The notes beneath the pieces are model-generated. The model saw only the letters and a list, made by a program, of their open reading frames with translations, ran no database searches and was not told where the DNA came from. Below are positions 33,519 through 41,884 of a stretch of 43,040 nt of DNA, in pieces. Within the stretch, counting starts at the first letter, position 1. The number at the start of each line of letters is the position of its first letter. Origin of the DNA: Patescibacteria group bacterium UBA6257 (lineage in GTDB: Bacteria > Patescibacteriota > Minisyncoccia > UBA6257); assembly GCA_002440845.1 (NCBI GenBank), contig DJVL01000035.1, positions 285 to 43,324 on the forward strand, given 5' to 3'. Made by a program: the position numbers and the translations under genes.

Positions 33519-34526
33519 TTATCTATAGGTGGTGATGCTTTTTTTGTAAAGTTCTAAATTGTCTAAAATCACTCCAGTACCTTTAGCTACGCAATAAAGC
33601 GGTTCGTCAGCTATATAACTGGGGACGCCGGTAACCTTTGTAATTAACTCGTTAATATTTTTGAGTAAAGCTCCGCCGCCGGAAACAATCATTCCCCTTT
33701 CCATAACATCAGCGGCTAATTCCGGAGGAGTTTCCGACAACACCAATTTAATTGCCTGAATTATTTCTTTTAAGGGCGCACTGATAGCTTCAGCCACTTC
33801 ATTAGAATTAATATTAATATTCTTAGGCAGCCCTTCGGTTAAATCTAACCCCTTAATTTCCAAACCGCTTTTTTCTTTGGTAACCAAAGCTGATCCGATT
33901 TTAATTTTTATTTCTTCGGCGCTTCTCTCTCCGATAGCCAAATTGTATTTTCTTTTTATGTAATCGGCAATAGCTTCATCCATTTTATTTCCAGCTACCC
34001 TGACCGAAGCCCACGAAACAATTCCCCCTAAAGAGATAACTGCCACTTCTGTAGTCCCTCCGCCAATATTAACAATCATATTGCCGGCTGCCGAATTTAT
34101 AGGAACACCTGCTCCTAAGGCGGCTAAAATTGGCTCCCGGGCAACATAAGCCTCTTTGGCGCCAGCTTCCCTTGCCGCGCTAATAACTGCCCTTCTTTCC
34201 GTGGAGGTAATGCCTACGGGCACGGAAATTATTAAATCCGGTTTAAAAATCTTCCAAGAACCAATAGCTTTATCTATAAAATACTTTAACATAGCGGCAG
34301 TTACTCGATAATCAGCAATAACGCCGTCTTTTAAAGGTTTGTAGGTTTTTATCATTTCCGGAGTTCTGCCTAACATTTCTCTTGCCTCAAGCCCTATAGA
34401 TAGAACCTTGTTATCATCAAGAGAAATAGCTACCACCGAAGGTTCGTCAATAACAACCCCTTTTTGAGGAATAAAAACCAAAGTATTGGCTGTACCCAAG
34501 TCTATGCCTATTTTTCTAATAATCAT
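33519..34526 (-). CDS. mreB: Second MreB-family protein
   Basis: A 335-residue MreB paralogue from the ATG at 34526; a TTG 12 bases upstream is less likely. Actin-fold motifs are GIDLGTANTLVFI, VNIGGGTTEVAVIS and SGGGALLKNINEL, with the MreB-type GLEAREMLGRTPE and VRVAGNKMDEAI. It is clearly diverged from the copy at 28480 and not next to mreC/mreD but between holB and murA. Two MreBs may co-polymerise or serve different wall-synthesis sites, as in some other bacteria with several copies; the division of labour is unknown. Confidence 0.93.
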   Translation of the reverse strand: MIIRKIGIDLGTANTLVFIPQKGVVIDEPSVVAISLDDNKVLSIGLEAREMLGRTPEMIKTYKPLKDGVIADYRVTAAMLKYFIDKAIGSWKIFKPDLIISVPVGITSTERRAVISAAREAGAKEAYVAREPILAALGAGVPINSAAGNMIVNIGGGTTEVAVISLGGIVSWASVRVAGNKMDEAIADYIKRKYNLAIGERSAEEIKIKIGSALVTKEKSGLEIKGLDLTEGLPKNININSNEVAEAISAPLKEIIQAIKLVLSETPPELAADVMERGMIVSGGGALLKNINELITKVTGVPSYIADEPLYCVAKGTGVILDNLELYKKSITTYR

Positions 34527-34587
34527 AATAAATAACAAAAAAAGAAACCAAGAATTCTAACTCAAAAATTCTAACCCATAAAATCAA

Positions 34588-35865
34588 TTATTGCAACTTT
34601 TCCCTTTTTATATCCGCCCCTAATTTTTTTAATCTTAAATCTATATTTTCATAGCCCCTGTCTACCTGATAGGCATCTTTAATCACGGTTTTCCCTTTGG
34701 CTAAAAGAGCGGCGATTAAAAGGGAGGTGCCTGAACGAATGTCAAGCGAATTTATTTCCTGACTATAAAGCGGAGTCGGGCCGGTAATCAAAGCCCGATG
34801 AGGATCAGCAATAATGGCATTGGCTCCCATTTTTATTAACTCATCTATATACTTCAATCTTCCTTCAAACATAGTGTCAAAAATTAGACTGGTGCCTTCA
34901 GCTTGAGTCGCTAACACTCCAAAAGGAGGTTGCAAATCAGTGGGAATGCCGGGATAAGGTTGAGTTTGAATTTTAAAACCTTTTAAACGATAAGAAGGTA
35001 AAACCATAATATCCTTTAAATTGTTTTTTCCAGCAATAATTTTTATCCTCGCTCCAATTTCCTTCAATTTTTTTATAACTAAATCCAAATGTTCTATTTT
35101 TACATTTTTTACCAAAATTTTTGCTCTTAAAGCAGTTCCTAAAATCAAAAATGTCCCTGCTTCTATGGGGTCGGGAATAATTGTATGACGCGCTCCTTTT
35201 AAACTCTCTTTCCCTGTAATTTCATAAATATGAGGAGATTTTACCTTTATCTTCGCTCCCATTTTTTTCAAAAAACAAACTAAATCTTCTATGTGGGGCT
35301 CTAGGGCTGATATTTTTAAAATTGTTTTACCTTTTAACAAAGCCGCCAGCATTAAAATGTTTTCCGTGGCAGTAACGCTAAATTCCCCTAAAACCACTTC
35401 GCCATTTTTTAAATCGCTGCCATTATAATGATAAAAAGAAGGAAAAGCTTTTATCTTCACTCCTAACTGGCAAAGGGCGTCCAAGTGAGTATCTATTGAC
35501 CGGGCACCTATCAAGCACCCGCCGGGCTGGGCTAATTTGAATTTTTTAAAACGATGAATTAAAGGAGCAATAAGCAAAACCGAAGCCCTGAGCTTCTTTA
35601 CGGAAGACTGATTAATATTTTTTAGGTTTAAATTTCCGGGAATAATCTTAATTGTTCTTTCTCCCAACCATTCAACTTTTCCGCCCAAGCTGATAATAAT
35701 TTCTAAAAACCTTCTTACATCTTCTATTAAAGGGAGGTTATCAATAATAGAAGGTTCTCTGGATAAAAGAGAAGCCGCTAAAATTGGCATTGCGGAATTT
35801 TTTGCTCCCCTGACTTCAATTTCTCCTTTTAAAGGCTTCCCGCCGTGAATAATAAAAGCTTCCAT
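34588..35865 (-). CDS. murA: UDP-N-acetylglucosamine 1-carboxyvinyltransferase
   Basis: A 425-residue EPSP-synthase-fold enzyme making the first committed step of peptidoglycan: enolpyruvyl transfer to UDP-GlcNAc. The substrate lysine-asparagine pair is K22-N23 (GAKNSAMPILAASLL). The catalytic loop cysteine C117 is in PGGCLIGARSIDTHLDAL, so the enzyme should be fosfomycin-sensitive in principle. The PGIPTDLQPPFGVLATQAEG and final RGYENIDLRLKKLGADI motifs are typical. Intact and normal length. Confidence 0.95.
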   Translation of the reverse strand: MEAFIIHGGKPLKGEIEVRGAKNSAMPILAASLLSREPSIIDNLPLIEDVRRFLEIIISLGGKVEWLGERTIKIIPGNLNLKNINQSSVKKLRASVLLIAPLIHRFKKFKLAQPGGCLIGARSIDTHLDALCQLGVKIKAFPSFYHYNGSDLKNGEVVLGEFSVTATENILMLAALLKGKTILKISALEPHIEDLVCFLKKMGAKIKVKSPHIYEITGKESLKGARHTIIPDPIEAGTFLILGTALRAKILVKNVKIEHLDLVIKKLKEIGARIKIIAGKNNLKDIMVLPSYRLKGFKIQTQPYPGIPTDLQPPFGVLATQAEGTSLIFDTMFEGRLKYIDELIKMGANAIIADPHRALITGPTPLYSQEINSLDIRSGTSLLIAALLAKGKTVIKDAYQVDRGYENIDLRLKKLGADIKREKLQ

Positions 35866-35904
35866 AATAAGATAAATTTAAGCTAAAATTTTAAACAACA
35901 TCTC

Positions 35905-35987
35905 TATCTATGTATTTCTATGTATTTCTGTAAAAGCATCCCAAGAAATTCATAGCAGTTAGCTTCGCGAAATTCATTGAAATTTAT
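35905..35987. repeat. Dispersed intergenic repeat, copy 2
   Basis: Lies between murA and the amidohydrolase. Contains CTATGTATTTCTATGTATTT, AAGAAATTCATAG and GAAATTCATTGAAATTTATT, pieces shared with 24434-24524 and 41793-41870. No coding sequence here. Confidence 0.5.
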
Positions 35988-35989
35988 TA

Positions 35990-37561
35990 TTACTTATCCG
36001 CCAGCCGACGGATTGTTTTTCCATATCTTTGCGAAGACAAAACTCCTTTATAATAAGCTAAATTGCCGTTTATAATAACTGTTTCTATCCCTTCAGGATA
36101 TTGAAGAGGGTTTTTAATGGTAGTTTTGTCTTTTATCTTTTCCGGATTAAAAATAACCACATCAGCGAAATAGTTTTCTTTTATCAATCCTCTGTCTCTT
36201 AACCCTATTTTTTTGGCAACTTTACCGGTAATTTTAAAAATCGCTTCCTCCCAAGACAACAATTCTTTTTCTTTAACATATCTTTCCAAAAATCTCGGAA
36301 AAGTCCCAAAAAGTTTCGGATGAAACCAAGTGCTTTTATTGGGATTATAAAATTCTCCATTGGTGCAAATAAAAGAATACGGATTCTCTATAATTTTATC
36401 TATGTCTTCCTGATAAATGTTTTCACCGAAAATGATTATCTTTTCATCGCAAACTTCAGCCACTTTTAATAAAGATTCTTCGGGGCTTAAATTGAAACTT
36501 TTTGATATTTCCTCCAAAGATTTACCGGAAAACCACCATTGCCGGCCGCTATCTGTAATCAAAAACTTCTTATAAAGATATTTTTTCTTTTTTAAGTCTT
36601 GGATTATTTTTTTTCTTGTATCTTCACCGGTAATATTTTTTAAAAAAACCTTTCTGCCTCCGACTGCTACCCACTCCGGTAAAACTGAATAGATAGCCTG
36701 AACTTCGCTGTTATAAGGAGAAATATCCAAATTAATTAATTCTTCGCTTTCGTTATAATTTGACAGCGTCTCAATGATTCCATCAAGCAAATTTGAATTC
36801 TCCCGGCCTTCTGCTTTAAAATGGGAAATTTCAACGCTTAAATTCCCTTCTTTTGATATCTCAAAAATTTCATTGACACTAGCTAAAAAATTTTCTGATG
36901 AATCTCTTAAATGAAAAGACAGGTATCCTCCTTTGTTTTTTACCAACTCGCCTATGGCCAAAATTTCTTTCTTGCCTACACCCTTCTCTGCCGGATAGCC
37001 CAAACCAAAAGAAACTCCCAAAGCGCCTTCTGCTAAGCTTTTTTTAATTAAAAGCTTTAATTTCTCCATCTCCTCCTTTGTCAAATTCCTAAATTCGCCT
37101 TTGCTAAATTCTGTTCTTAAAGTTCCCCAGCCAATAAGCATGCCAAAATTAATGCCTATTTTTCTTTTGTCCAAATTATCGAAAAAATCTTTAACGCTTC
37201 GCCAGTTAACATTTATGTCCCCAAAATCCGACCATCTTTTTATATAATCCAAAGAGCCGGAAATCAAAGGCGCCAAAGAAGCTCCGCAATTGCCGCCGAT
37301 TGCAGTCGTAACGCCTTGACGAATTAAATTTTCCGCTGAAGAAGAAAATAAAAGATTCAAAGAATGGTCGGCGTCATTATGAATATCAATAAAACCCGGC
37401 GCAACAAATTTACTTTCAGCATTTATCTCTGTTTTTGCTTTTTCATTTTTCAAATCTCCTATAAAAACAATTCTGCCGTCTTTTATTCCTAAATCATTCT
37501 TTTGGGCAAGCTGATTATCGCCTTTAAATAAAGTTCCGTTTTTGATAATAATATCGTACAT
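35990..37561 (-). CDS. N-acyl-D-amino-acid deacylase-like amidohydrolase with altered active site
   Basis: A 523-residue metal-dependent amidohydrolase of the D-aminoacylase type: IIIKNGTLF at the start, APGFIDIHNDADH (55-66), GGNCGAS with C92, FHLRDSSE with H217, ISHFKAEG with H247, and a HPKLFGTFPRFLERYV ending. Several family catalytic positions differ: the HxH pair is H61-N-D63, the VGH-type site is IGW (W145), and the SDG catalytic aspartate is TNG (N401). It may have a changed substrate, a single metal, or no hydrolase activity. The family removes acyl groups from D-amino acids; next to murA, a wall-turnover role is possible but speculative. No frameshift, so it is maintained. Confidence 0.82.
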   Translation of the reverse strand: MYDIIIKNGTLFKGDNQLAQKNDLGIKDGRIVFIGDLKNEKAKTEINAESKFVAPGFIDIHNDADHSLNLLFSSSAENLIRQGVTTAIGGNCGASLAPLISGSLDYIKRWSDFGDINVNWRSVKDFFDNLDKRKIGINFGMLIGWGTLRTEFSKGEFRNLTKEEMEKLKLLIKKSLAEGALGVSFGLGYPAEKGVGKKEILAIGELVKNKGGYLSFHLRDSSENFLASVNEIFEISKEGNLSVEISHFKAEGRENSNLLDGIIETLSNYNESEELINLDISPYNSEVQAIYSVLPEWVAVGGRKVFLKNITGEDTRKKIIQDLKKKKYLYKKFLITDSGRQWWFSGKSLEEISKSFNLSPEESLLKVAEVCDEKIIIFGENIYQEDIDKIIENPYSFICTNGEFYNPNKSTWFHPKLFGTFPRFLERYVKEKELLSWEEAIFKITGKVAKKIGLRDRGLIKENYFADVVIFNPEKIKDKTTIKNPLQYPEGIETVIINGNLAYYKGVLSSQRYGKTIRRLADK

Positions 37562-37629
37562 ATACTAATAATATACTATATAAAAATTTTATTTTAAAGC
37601 CCGCCACATCCAGAAAATCTTTATCGGTC

Positions 37630-39972
37630 CTATCTTAACTCTATTTTTGCTTCTAAAATATTCTTTGCATTTTGAACAAGGTAATTCCTAAAATCTTCTT
37701 CAATTCTTTTATAGAAAAAATAGCTTTCTTTTTTGTATTCAACTAAAGGATCTTTGCCGCCGTAAGCCCTCAAAGAGGTTGAATCGCGAAGAAATTCCAT
37801 CTTCTCAATATGGTCTATCCATAAAGTATCCAAAATTCTTAAAGCAATGCCTTTGAATAAATCCATTAATTTTTCCTTGCCGATAATTTTTTCTTTCTCC
37901 TGAAAAACGCTTTCAGGAAAATCTTCTCCTGTTTCTCTGAATAAATCCTTTAAATAATCAAAAAAGGTTTCTTCTTTCTCGGCAATTAAAATGCTGTCTC
38001 TGGTTTTATAAAAAGACATTCTCTGTTTATTAATCACATCATCATATTCCAAAATATGTTTCCTCATATCAAAATAAAATCCCTCAATCTTAGCTTGAGC
38101 CATACCAATTGATTTAGTGACTAAAGAATGTTCTATGGGTTGATCTTCGGGCCAGCCTAATTTTTCCATAAAACCTGATAAATATTTAGGTGCAAATAAT
38201 TTCATTAAATCATCTTCCAAAGAAATAAAGAATTGAGAAAAACCGGGGTCACCCTGCCTGCCGGCTCTACCCCTTAATTGGTTATCTATCCTTCTGGCTT
38301 CGTGGTGTTCGGTGCCTATCACATAAAGACCGCCTAAAGCTATCACTTTTTCTTTTTCTTCCGGGTTTGGCGGATTGCCTCCTAAAATTATATCCACTCC
38401 CCGGCCGGCCATATTAGTCGCAATGGTTACTGCTCCTAATTTTCCTGCCTGAGCGATGATTTCGCCTTCTCTTTCATGATATTTGGCATTTAAAACATTA
38501 AAAGGAACGCCCTCTCTTTTTAAATGCAAACTTAGCCATTCATTTTTCTCCACCGAAGGAGTGCCGACTAATACCGGCTGGCCTCTTTGATGCCTTTCTT
38601 TTATTTCTGAAACCAAAGCTTTTAATTTAGAATCTTGAGTGCGGTACACTTTATCCGGCAAATCTTTTCTAATCATAGCTTTATTCGTGGGAATCGCCAC
38701 TGTTTCTAAGCTATAAACTTCCTTAAATTCCTCTGCCGAAGTCAAAGCCGTGCCCGTCATTCCTGATAATTTCTTATACATTCTGAAATAATTTTGTAAA
38801 GTAATTGTCGCCACGGTTCGGCTTTCTTTTTGAACAGGAACTCTTTCTTTCGCCTCTAAAGCTTGATGTAAACCGCCGGAGTATCTTCGTCCTTCAAGAA
38901 GTCTCCCGGTAAATTCGTCAACAATAATTACCCGGCCCTCTTTGACAATATAATCCCTATCTTTTAAATAAAGATAGTGCGCCTTAAGGGCATTTTCCAA
39001 GTGGTGAACATAAAGCAATCCTTTTTCATTGAAGATATTAAAACCAAAAATTTTTTCTAATTTATTTAACCCTTCTTCGCTTAAAGAAACAGATTTATCT
39101 TTTTCGTCCAACAGAAAATCTTCGTCTCTTTTTAACTGAGGAACAAGATGGGCAAATTCCTGATAAAGTTTAGCGGCTTGTTCATCAGGAACAGAAATAA
39201 TAAGCGGCGTCCTTGCTTCATCAATTAAGACGCTATCAACCTCATCGATAATGGCATAAGCGTGACCCCTTTGAACCTTTTCTTCAAAAGAAGAAACTAA
39301 ATTATCTCTCAAATAATCAAAGCCAAATTCCGTATTCGTTCCATAGGTAATGTCTGCCAAATAAGCTTCCCTCCTTTCTACTGGTCTTAAAAAATCGCTA
39401 ATAACCTTAAAACTTCCTAATTCATCTCTTTTTTTATCAAGATCTTCTTTTTTCTCGTTTTTGGAATTTTGGCGATGGGAATCATAAAGATAAGCCCCTT
39501 CCTGAGTCAGGCAACCCACAGTTAAACCCAAGTAATCATAAATCTGCCCCATCCAAACAACATCTCTTTTTGCCAAATAATCGTTAACTGTAATAATATG
39601 AACGCCCTCGCCTTTTAAAGCGTTTAAAGTTGCCGGCAAGGTCGCAGCCAAAGTTTTGCCTTCGCCTGTTTTCATTTCCACCACTTTTCCTTCATGCAAA
39701 GCTATCCCTCCTAAAATTTGAACATCAAAATGTCTTTGTTTAAGACTTCTTTTGCTGGCTTCCCTCGTTAAGGCAAAAACCTCCGGAAGAAATTCGTCAA
39801 AAGAAAGCTTTTTTTTTATTTCCTCTTTTAAAAAATTTATTCTCTCTTTAAATCCTTCCTGTTTCATTTGGCCAACCTTTTCCTCTCGTTTTTCTATTTC
39901 AGCCAAAAGCTTTCTATTCTTTTTAAGATAGGCGGCGGCCGGCTCTTTGAATAACAATCTTGCTAAATCCAT
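37630..39972 (-). CDS. secA: Preprotein translocase ATPase SecA (compact form)
   Basis: A 780-residue SecA driving proteins through SecYEG. Walker A MKTGEGKT is at 100-107, then IITVNDYLAKRDVVWMGQIY and DEVDSVLIDEARTPLIIS (DEAD-type Walker B), the preprotein-binding domain, NMAGRGVDIILGGNP, and GRAGRQGDPGFSQFFISLEDDLM. The helical scaffold and wing are present (IDHIEKMEFLRDSTSLRAYG). It ends at ARIELR-like AKIELR without the zinc/SecB-binding C-terminal tail, so it is shorter than the ~900-residue E. coli protein. It follows hpf, 49 bases downstream on the same strand. Confidence 0.96.
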   Translation of the reverse strand: MDLARLLFKEPAAAYLKKNRKLLAEIEKREEKVGQMKQEGFKERINFLKEEIKKKLSFDEFLPEVFALTREASKRSLKQRHFDVQILGGIALHEGKVVEMKTGEGKTLAATLPATLNALKGEGVHIITVNDYLAKRDVVWMGQIYDYLGLTVGCLTQEGAYLYDSHRQNSKNEKKEDLDKKRDELGSFKVISDFLRPVERREAYLADITYGTNTEFGFDYLRDNLVSSFEEKVQRGHAYAIIDEVDSVLIDEARTPLIISVPDEQAAKLYQEFAHLVPQLKRDEDFLLDEKDKSVSLSEEGLNKLEKIFGFNIFNEKGLLYVHHLENALKAHYLYLKDRDYIVKEGRVIIVDEFTGRLLEGRRYSGGLHQALEAKERVPVQKESRTVATITLQNYFRMYKKLSGMTGTALTSAEEFKEVYSLETVAIPTNKAMIRKDLPDKVYRTQDSKLKALVSEIKERHQRGQPVLVGTPSVEKNEWLSLHLKREGVPFNVLNAKYHEREGEIIAQAGKLGAVTIATNMAGRGVDIILGGNPPNPEEKEKVIALGGLYVIGTEHHEARRIDNQLRGRAGRQGDPGFSQFFISLEDDLMKLFAPKYLSGFMEKLGWPEDQPIEHSLVTKSIGMAQAKIEGFYFDMRKHILEYDDVINKQRMSFYKTRDSILIAEKEETFFDYLKDLFRETGEDFPESVFQEKEKIIGKEKLMDLFKGIALRILDTLWIDHIEKMEFLRDSTSLRAYGGKDPLVEYKKESYFFYKRIEEDFRNYLVQNAKNILEAKIELR

Positions 39973-40021
39973 AAGTTTATATAATAAAATTTATCGTAAG
40001 ATTTGTCTTAAATTTATTTTC

Positions 40022-40384
40022 TTATACCCTAAAATTAAATTTTTCTTTAAGCAATCGGGCCAATCTTCTAAAACGACTTTGTTTCGTTTTCCTGTTCTCA
40101 ACCATCAATCTTCTTAAATTGAGTTTTAATCGGTTGGCAATTTCTTTTATGCTGGAGCCTTTTACTTTGCAAACGATATCTTTTCCGGGGATGGAAAATT
40201 TTGCTTCGGCAAAAAAAATTTCTCCGGTTTCCTGCTGGGGGAAAATTTTGCCGACGGTAACAAAAAGATCGTTTTTTTCTCCAAAAGGTTTGCTGAATTT
40301 GGCTAAGCCCTTCAGTTTCTTAAACAAATAATCTTCTTGCTGACTCAAAAGATTAATATTAACTGGAGTAATTTTTATATCCAT
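40022..40384 (-). CDS. hpf: Ribosome hibernation-promoting factor (short HPF/RaiA type)
   Basis: A 120-residue protein with the HPF beta-alpha-beta-beta-beta-alpha fold: MDIKITPVNINLLSQQEDYLFKK, the middle strands around DLFVTVGKI and FFAEAKFSIPGKDIVCKVKG, then the second helix IKEIANRLKLNLRRLM. A very basic tail follows (KTKQSRFRRLARLLKEKF). It lacks the C-terminal dimerisation domain of long HPF. It would bind the 30S decoding region during stasis. It lies just after a strong hairpin at 40448-40482 and ahead of secA. Confidence 0.85.
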   Translation of the reverse strand: MDIKITPVNINLLSQQEDYLFKKLKGLAKFSKPFGEKNDLFVTVGKIFPQQETGEIFFAEAKFSIPGKDIVCKVKGSSIKEIANRLKLNLRRLMVENRKTKQSRFRRLARLLKEKFNFRV

Positions 40385-40447
40385 AAAATTAATATTTTAA
40401 GCCCTTTTATCTTTATTTATATGTTATATGAAAAAAAGGCATAAAGC

Positions 40448-40482
40448 AAACGCTCTTTCAGCTTTAAGCTGAAAGAGCGTTT
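40448..40482 (-). terminator. Strong hairpin terminator between the basic peptide gene and hpf
   Basis: A near-perfect palindrome of 17-base arms (40448-40464 with 40466-40482; CGCTCTTTCAGC / GCTGAAAGAGCG). T-rich sequence follows on both strands, more broken on the minus strand (TTTGCTTTATGCC then a seven-T run). It lies 28 bases after the stop of the 26-codon gene and 64 bases before the hpf start. Confidence 0.65.
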
Positions 40483-40509
40483 TAACCTCGCTAATCTGCT
40501 AAAAACCAT

Positions 40510-40590
40510 TTACCTTCTTGACCTCTTGACGGTTTTCTTGGCTTTTTTTGCTTTTTTAGCAGGGGCTTTCCTTTTTTTTGCTTTTACCAT
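40510..40590 (-). CDS. 26-residue lysine/alanine-rich basic peptide
   Basis: An ATG at 40590 opens 26 codons ending in TAA at 40510-40512. The product starts MVKAKKRKAPAKKAKKAKK and ends in a KRSRR tail: more than half lysine and arginine, the rest mostly alanine, with no acidic residue. Such composition resembles histone H1/Hc1 tails or very small ribosomal or nucleic-acid-binding proteins. A promoter lies at 40788-40815 and a strong terminator directly downstream, making it a self-contained unit. Ribosome-binding site not evident, start supported by composition only. Too short for routine gene finders. Confidence 0.55.
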   Translation of the reverse strand: MVKAKKRKAPAKKAKKAKKTVKRSRR

Positions 40591-40787
40591 TTTATTATTT
40601 TATTTTTTTATTCTTGAGCAGCCGACCGCCCTTTTTTATTTTGGTTTTTTCTAAATTTTGGTCTTAATATTTTCGGGCCGTCCTTTAAGGACGCTGCTTG
40701 TATTTGGATAATGATCGTTTAAAATATTTATTTAAAAATTTTTAAAAATAAAAAATCAAATAATTATTTTCTAAATCCTCTAATCTA
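40591..40787 (-). other. Long leader of the basic peptide gene
   Basis: About 190 bases between the predicted transcript start (near 40781) and the ATG at 40590. AT-rich except for a CGTCC/GGACG hairpin (about 40679-40693) and a GC patch around 40620-40632. It could hold a regulatory structure. No gene seen. Confidence 0.35.
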
Positions 40788-40815
40788 ATTTTAACTCAGC
40801 AGAAACTTGTGTCAA
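40788..40815 (-). promoter_or_regulatory. Promoter overlapping the murB stop codon
   Basis: Minus-strand TTGACA (40810-40815, perfect) and TAAAAT (40788-40793) with a 16-base spacer. The -35 box lies across the murB stop (40812-40814), so the peptide gene and possibly hpf-secA have their own start inside the murB end. Confidence 0.6.
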
Positions 40816-41756
40816 GTGTTGATAACTATAATTTCCTCTTTTAATTGAATTTTAAATTTTTTATAAACTTTTTCTTTGCAGAGATCTATTAAAAATAAAA
40901 TTTCTTCGGCTTTTGCTTTGTCAAAATTTACAATTATATTGGCGTGAAAATCAGAAATCATTGCCCCGCCGATTTTTTTCCCTTTAAGACCGCACTGTTC
41001 AATAAAAAATCCGGCGGAAACTTTCCCAGCCTTAACTTCAACTTTTTTCCCGTTGATGAAAACAAAATTTTTTTTAAAAAATTTTGAAAAAGGCGTTTCG
41101 TCAATTTTTATATTCTTAAAAACACTGCCGGCTGAAGGATATTTAAATAATCCTTTGCCTATTTTATATTTTATAAATTCTTCTGCTTTCTTTTTTAATT
41201 CTTTTTTATTGCCTTTTTTTGTTATTAATTCTGCTTCCCAAATTATTTCTTTCTTCTCTTTAAAGCCGCTTCCCCGATAAACAAATTGGCAACCTTCTCT
41301 GTTGTATTTTTTTTCTTTCAAAGAATTAATGTCTATGGTTTTTACGTTTTTAATAATATTTTTTATTTCTTCGCCAAAAGCACCGGCATTACCATATATT
41401 GCTCCGCCCAATGTTCCGGGAATGCCATTGGCCCATTCTAAACCAACCCAACCGTTTTTTAAAAAAATATTGGACAATTCCGGCAGTAAAATTCCCGCTC
41501 CGGCAATCAAAGTCTTTTTTGTTTTTCTGATTTTCTTGTTTTTTATCTTTATCACCAAACCCTTAAAACCTTTATCAGAAAACAATACATTAGAACCATT
41601 GCCTAAAATAAAAAAAGGCAAATTTTTTTTCTTTGCCCAACGTAAAACTTGAATTAATTTTCTTTTTTGGGAAATCTCTATAAAATAATCGGCTTTGCCT
41701 CCTGCTTTAAAAGTCGTTAAATCCTTTAAAGAAACATTTTTTCTTAATCCAAGCAT
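40812..41756 (-). CDS. murB: UDP-N-acetylenolpyruvoylglucosamine reductase
   Basis: A 314-residue FAD enzyme reducing the MurA product to UDP-MurNAc. It shows TTFKAGGKADYF at the start, the FAD loop LGNGSNVLFSD, IPGTLGGAIYGNAGAFG, the substrate tyrosine-arginine in VYRGSGFK, and the proton-donor serine in YPSAGSVFKN. AMISDFHANIIVN precedes the C-terminus. The lack of the Y-loop typical of the longer type I enzymes suggests type II. The ATG at 41756 is preceded by a dispersed repeat and, further up, a candidate structured RNA. Confidence 0.95.
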   Translation of the reverse strand: MLGLRKNVSLKDLTTFKAGGKADYFIEISQKRKLIQVLRWAKKKNLPFFILGNGSNVLFSDKGFKGLVIKIKNKKIRKTKKTLIAGAGILLPELSNIFLKNGWVGLEWANGIPGTLGGAIYGNAGAFGEEIKNIIKNVKTIDINSLKEKKYNREGCQFVYRGSGFKEKKEIIWEAELITKKGNKKELKKKAEEFIKYKIGKGLFKYPSAGSVFKNIKIDETPFSKFFKKNFVFINGKKVEVKAGKVSAGFFIEQCGLKGKKIGGAMISDFHANIIVNFDKAKAEEILFLIDLCKEKVYKKFKIQLKEEIIVINT

Positions 41757-41792
41757 ACATTATAATTAATTTTAAAACAAAATAATGTTAGG

Positions 41793-41870
41793 ATATTCGT
41801 TGAAATACTTGAAAATTCATTGAAATACAATAAATCTCAACGTATCTCTATGTATTTCTATGTGTCTCTT
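41793..41870. repeat. Dispersed intergenic repeat, copy 3
   Basis: Contains ATTCGTTGAAATACTTG, AATTCATTGAAATACAATAA and CTCTATGTATTTCTATGTG, pieces shared with copies at 24434-24524 and 35905-35987. It lies between the structured-RNA candidate and murB. Confidence 0.5.
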
Positions 41871-41884
41871 GGTTATTAAACTGG

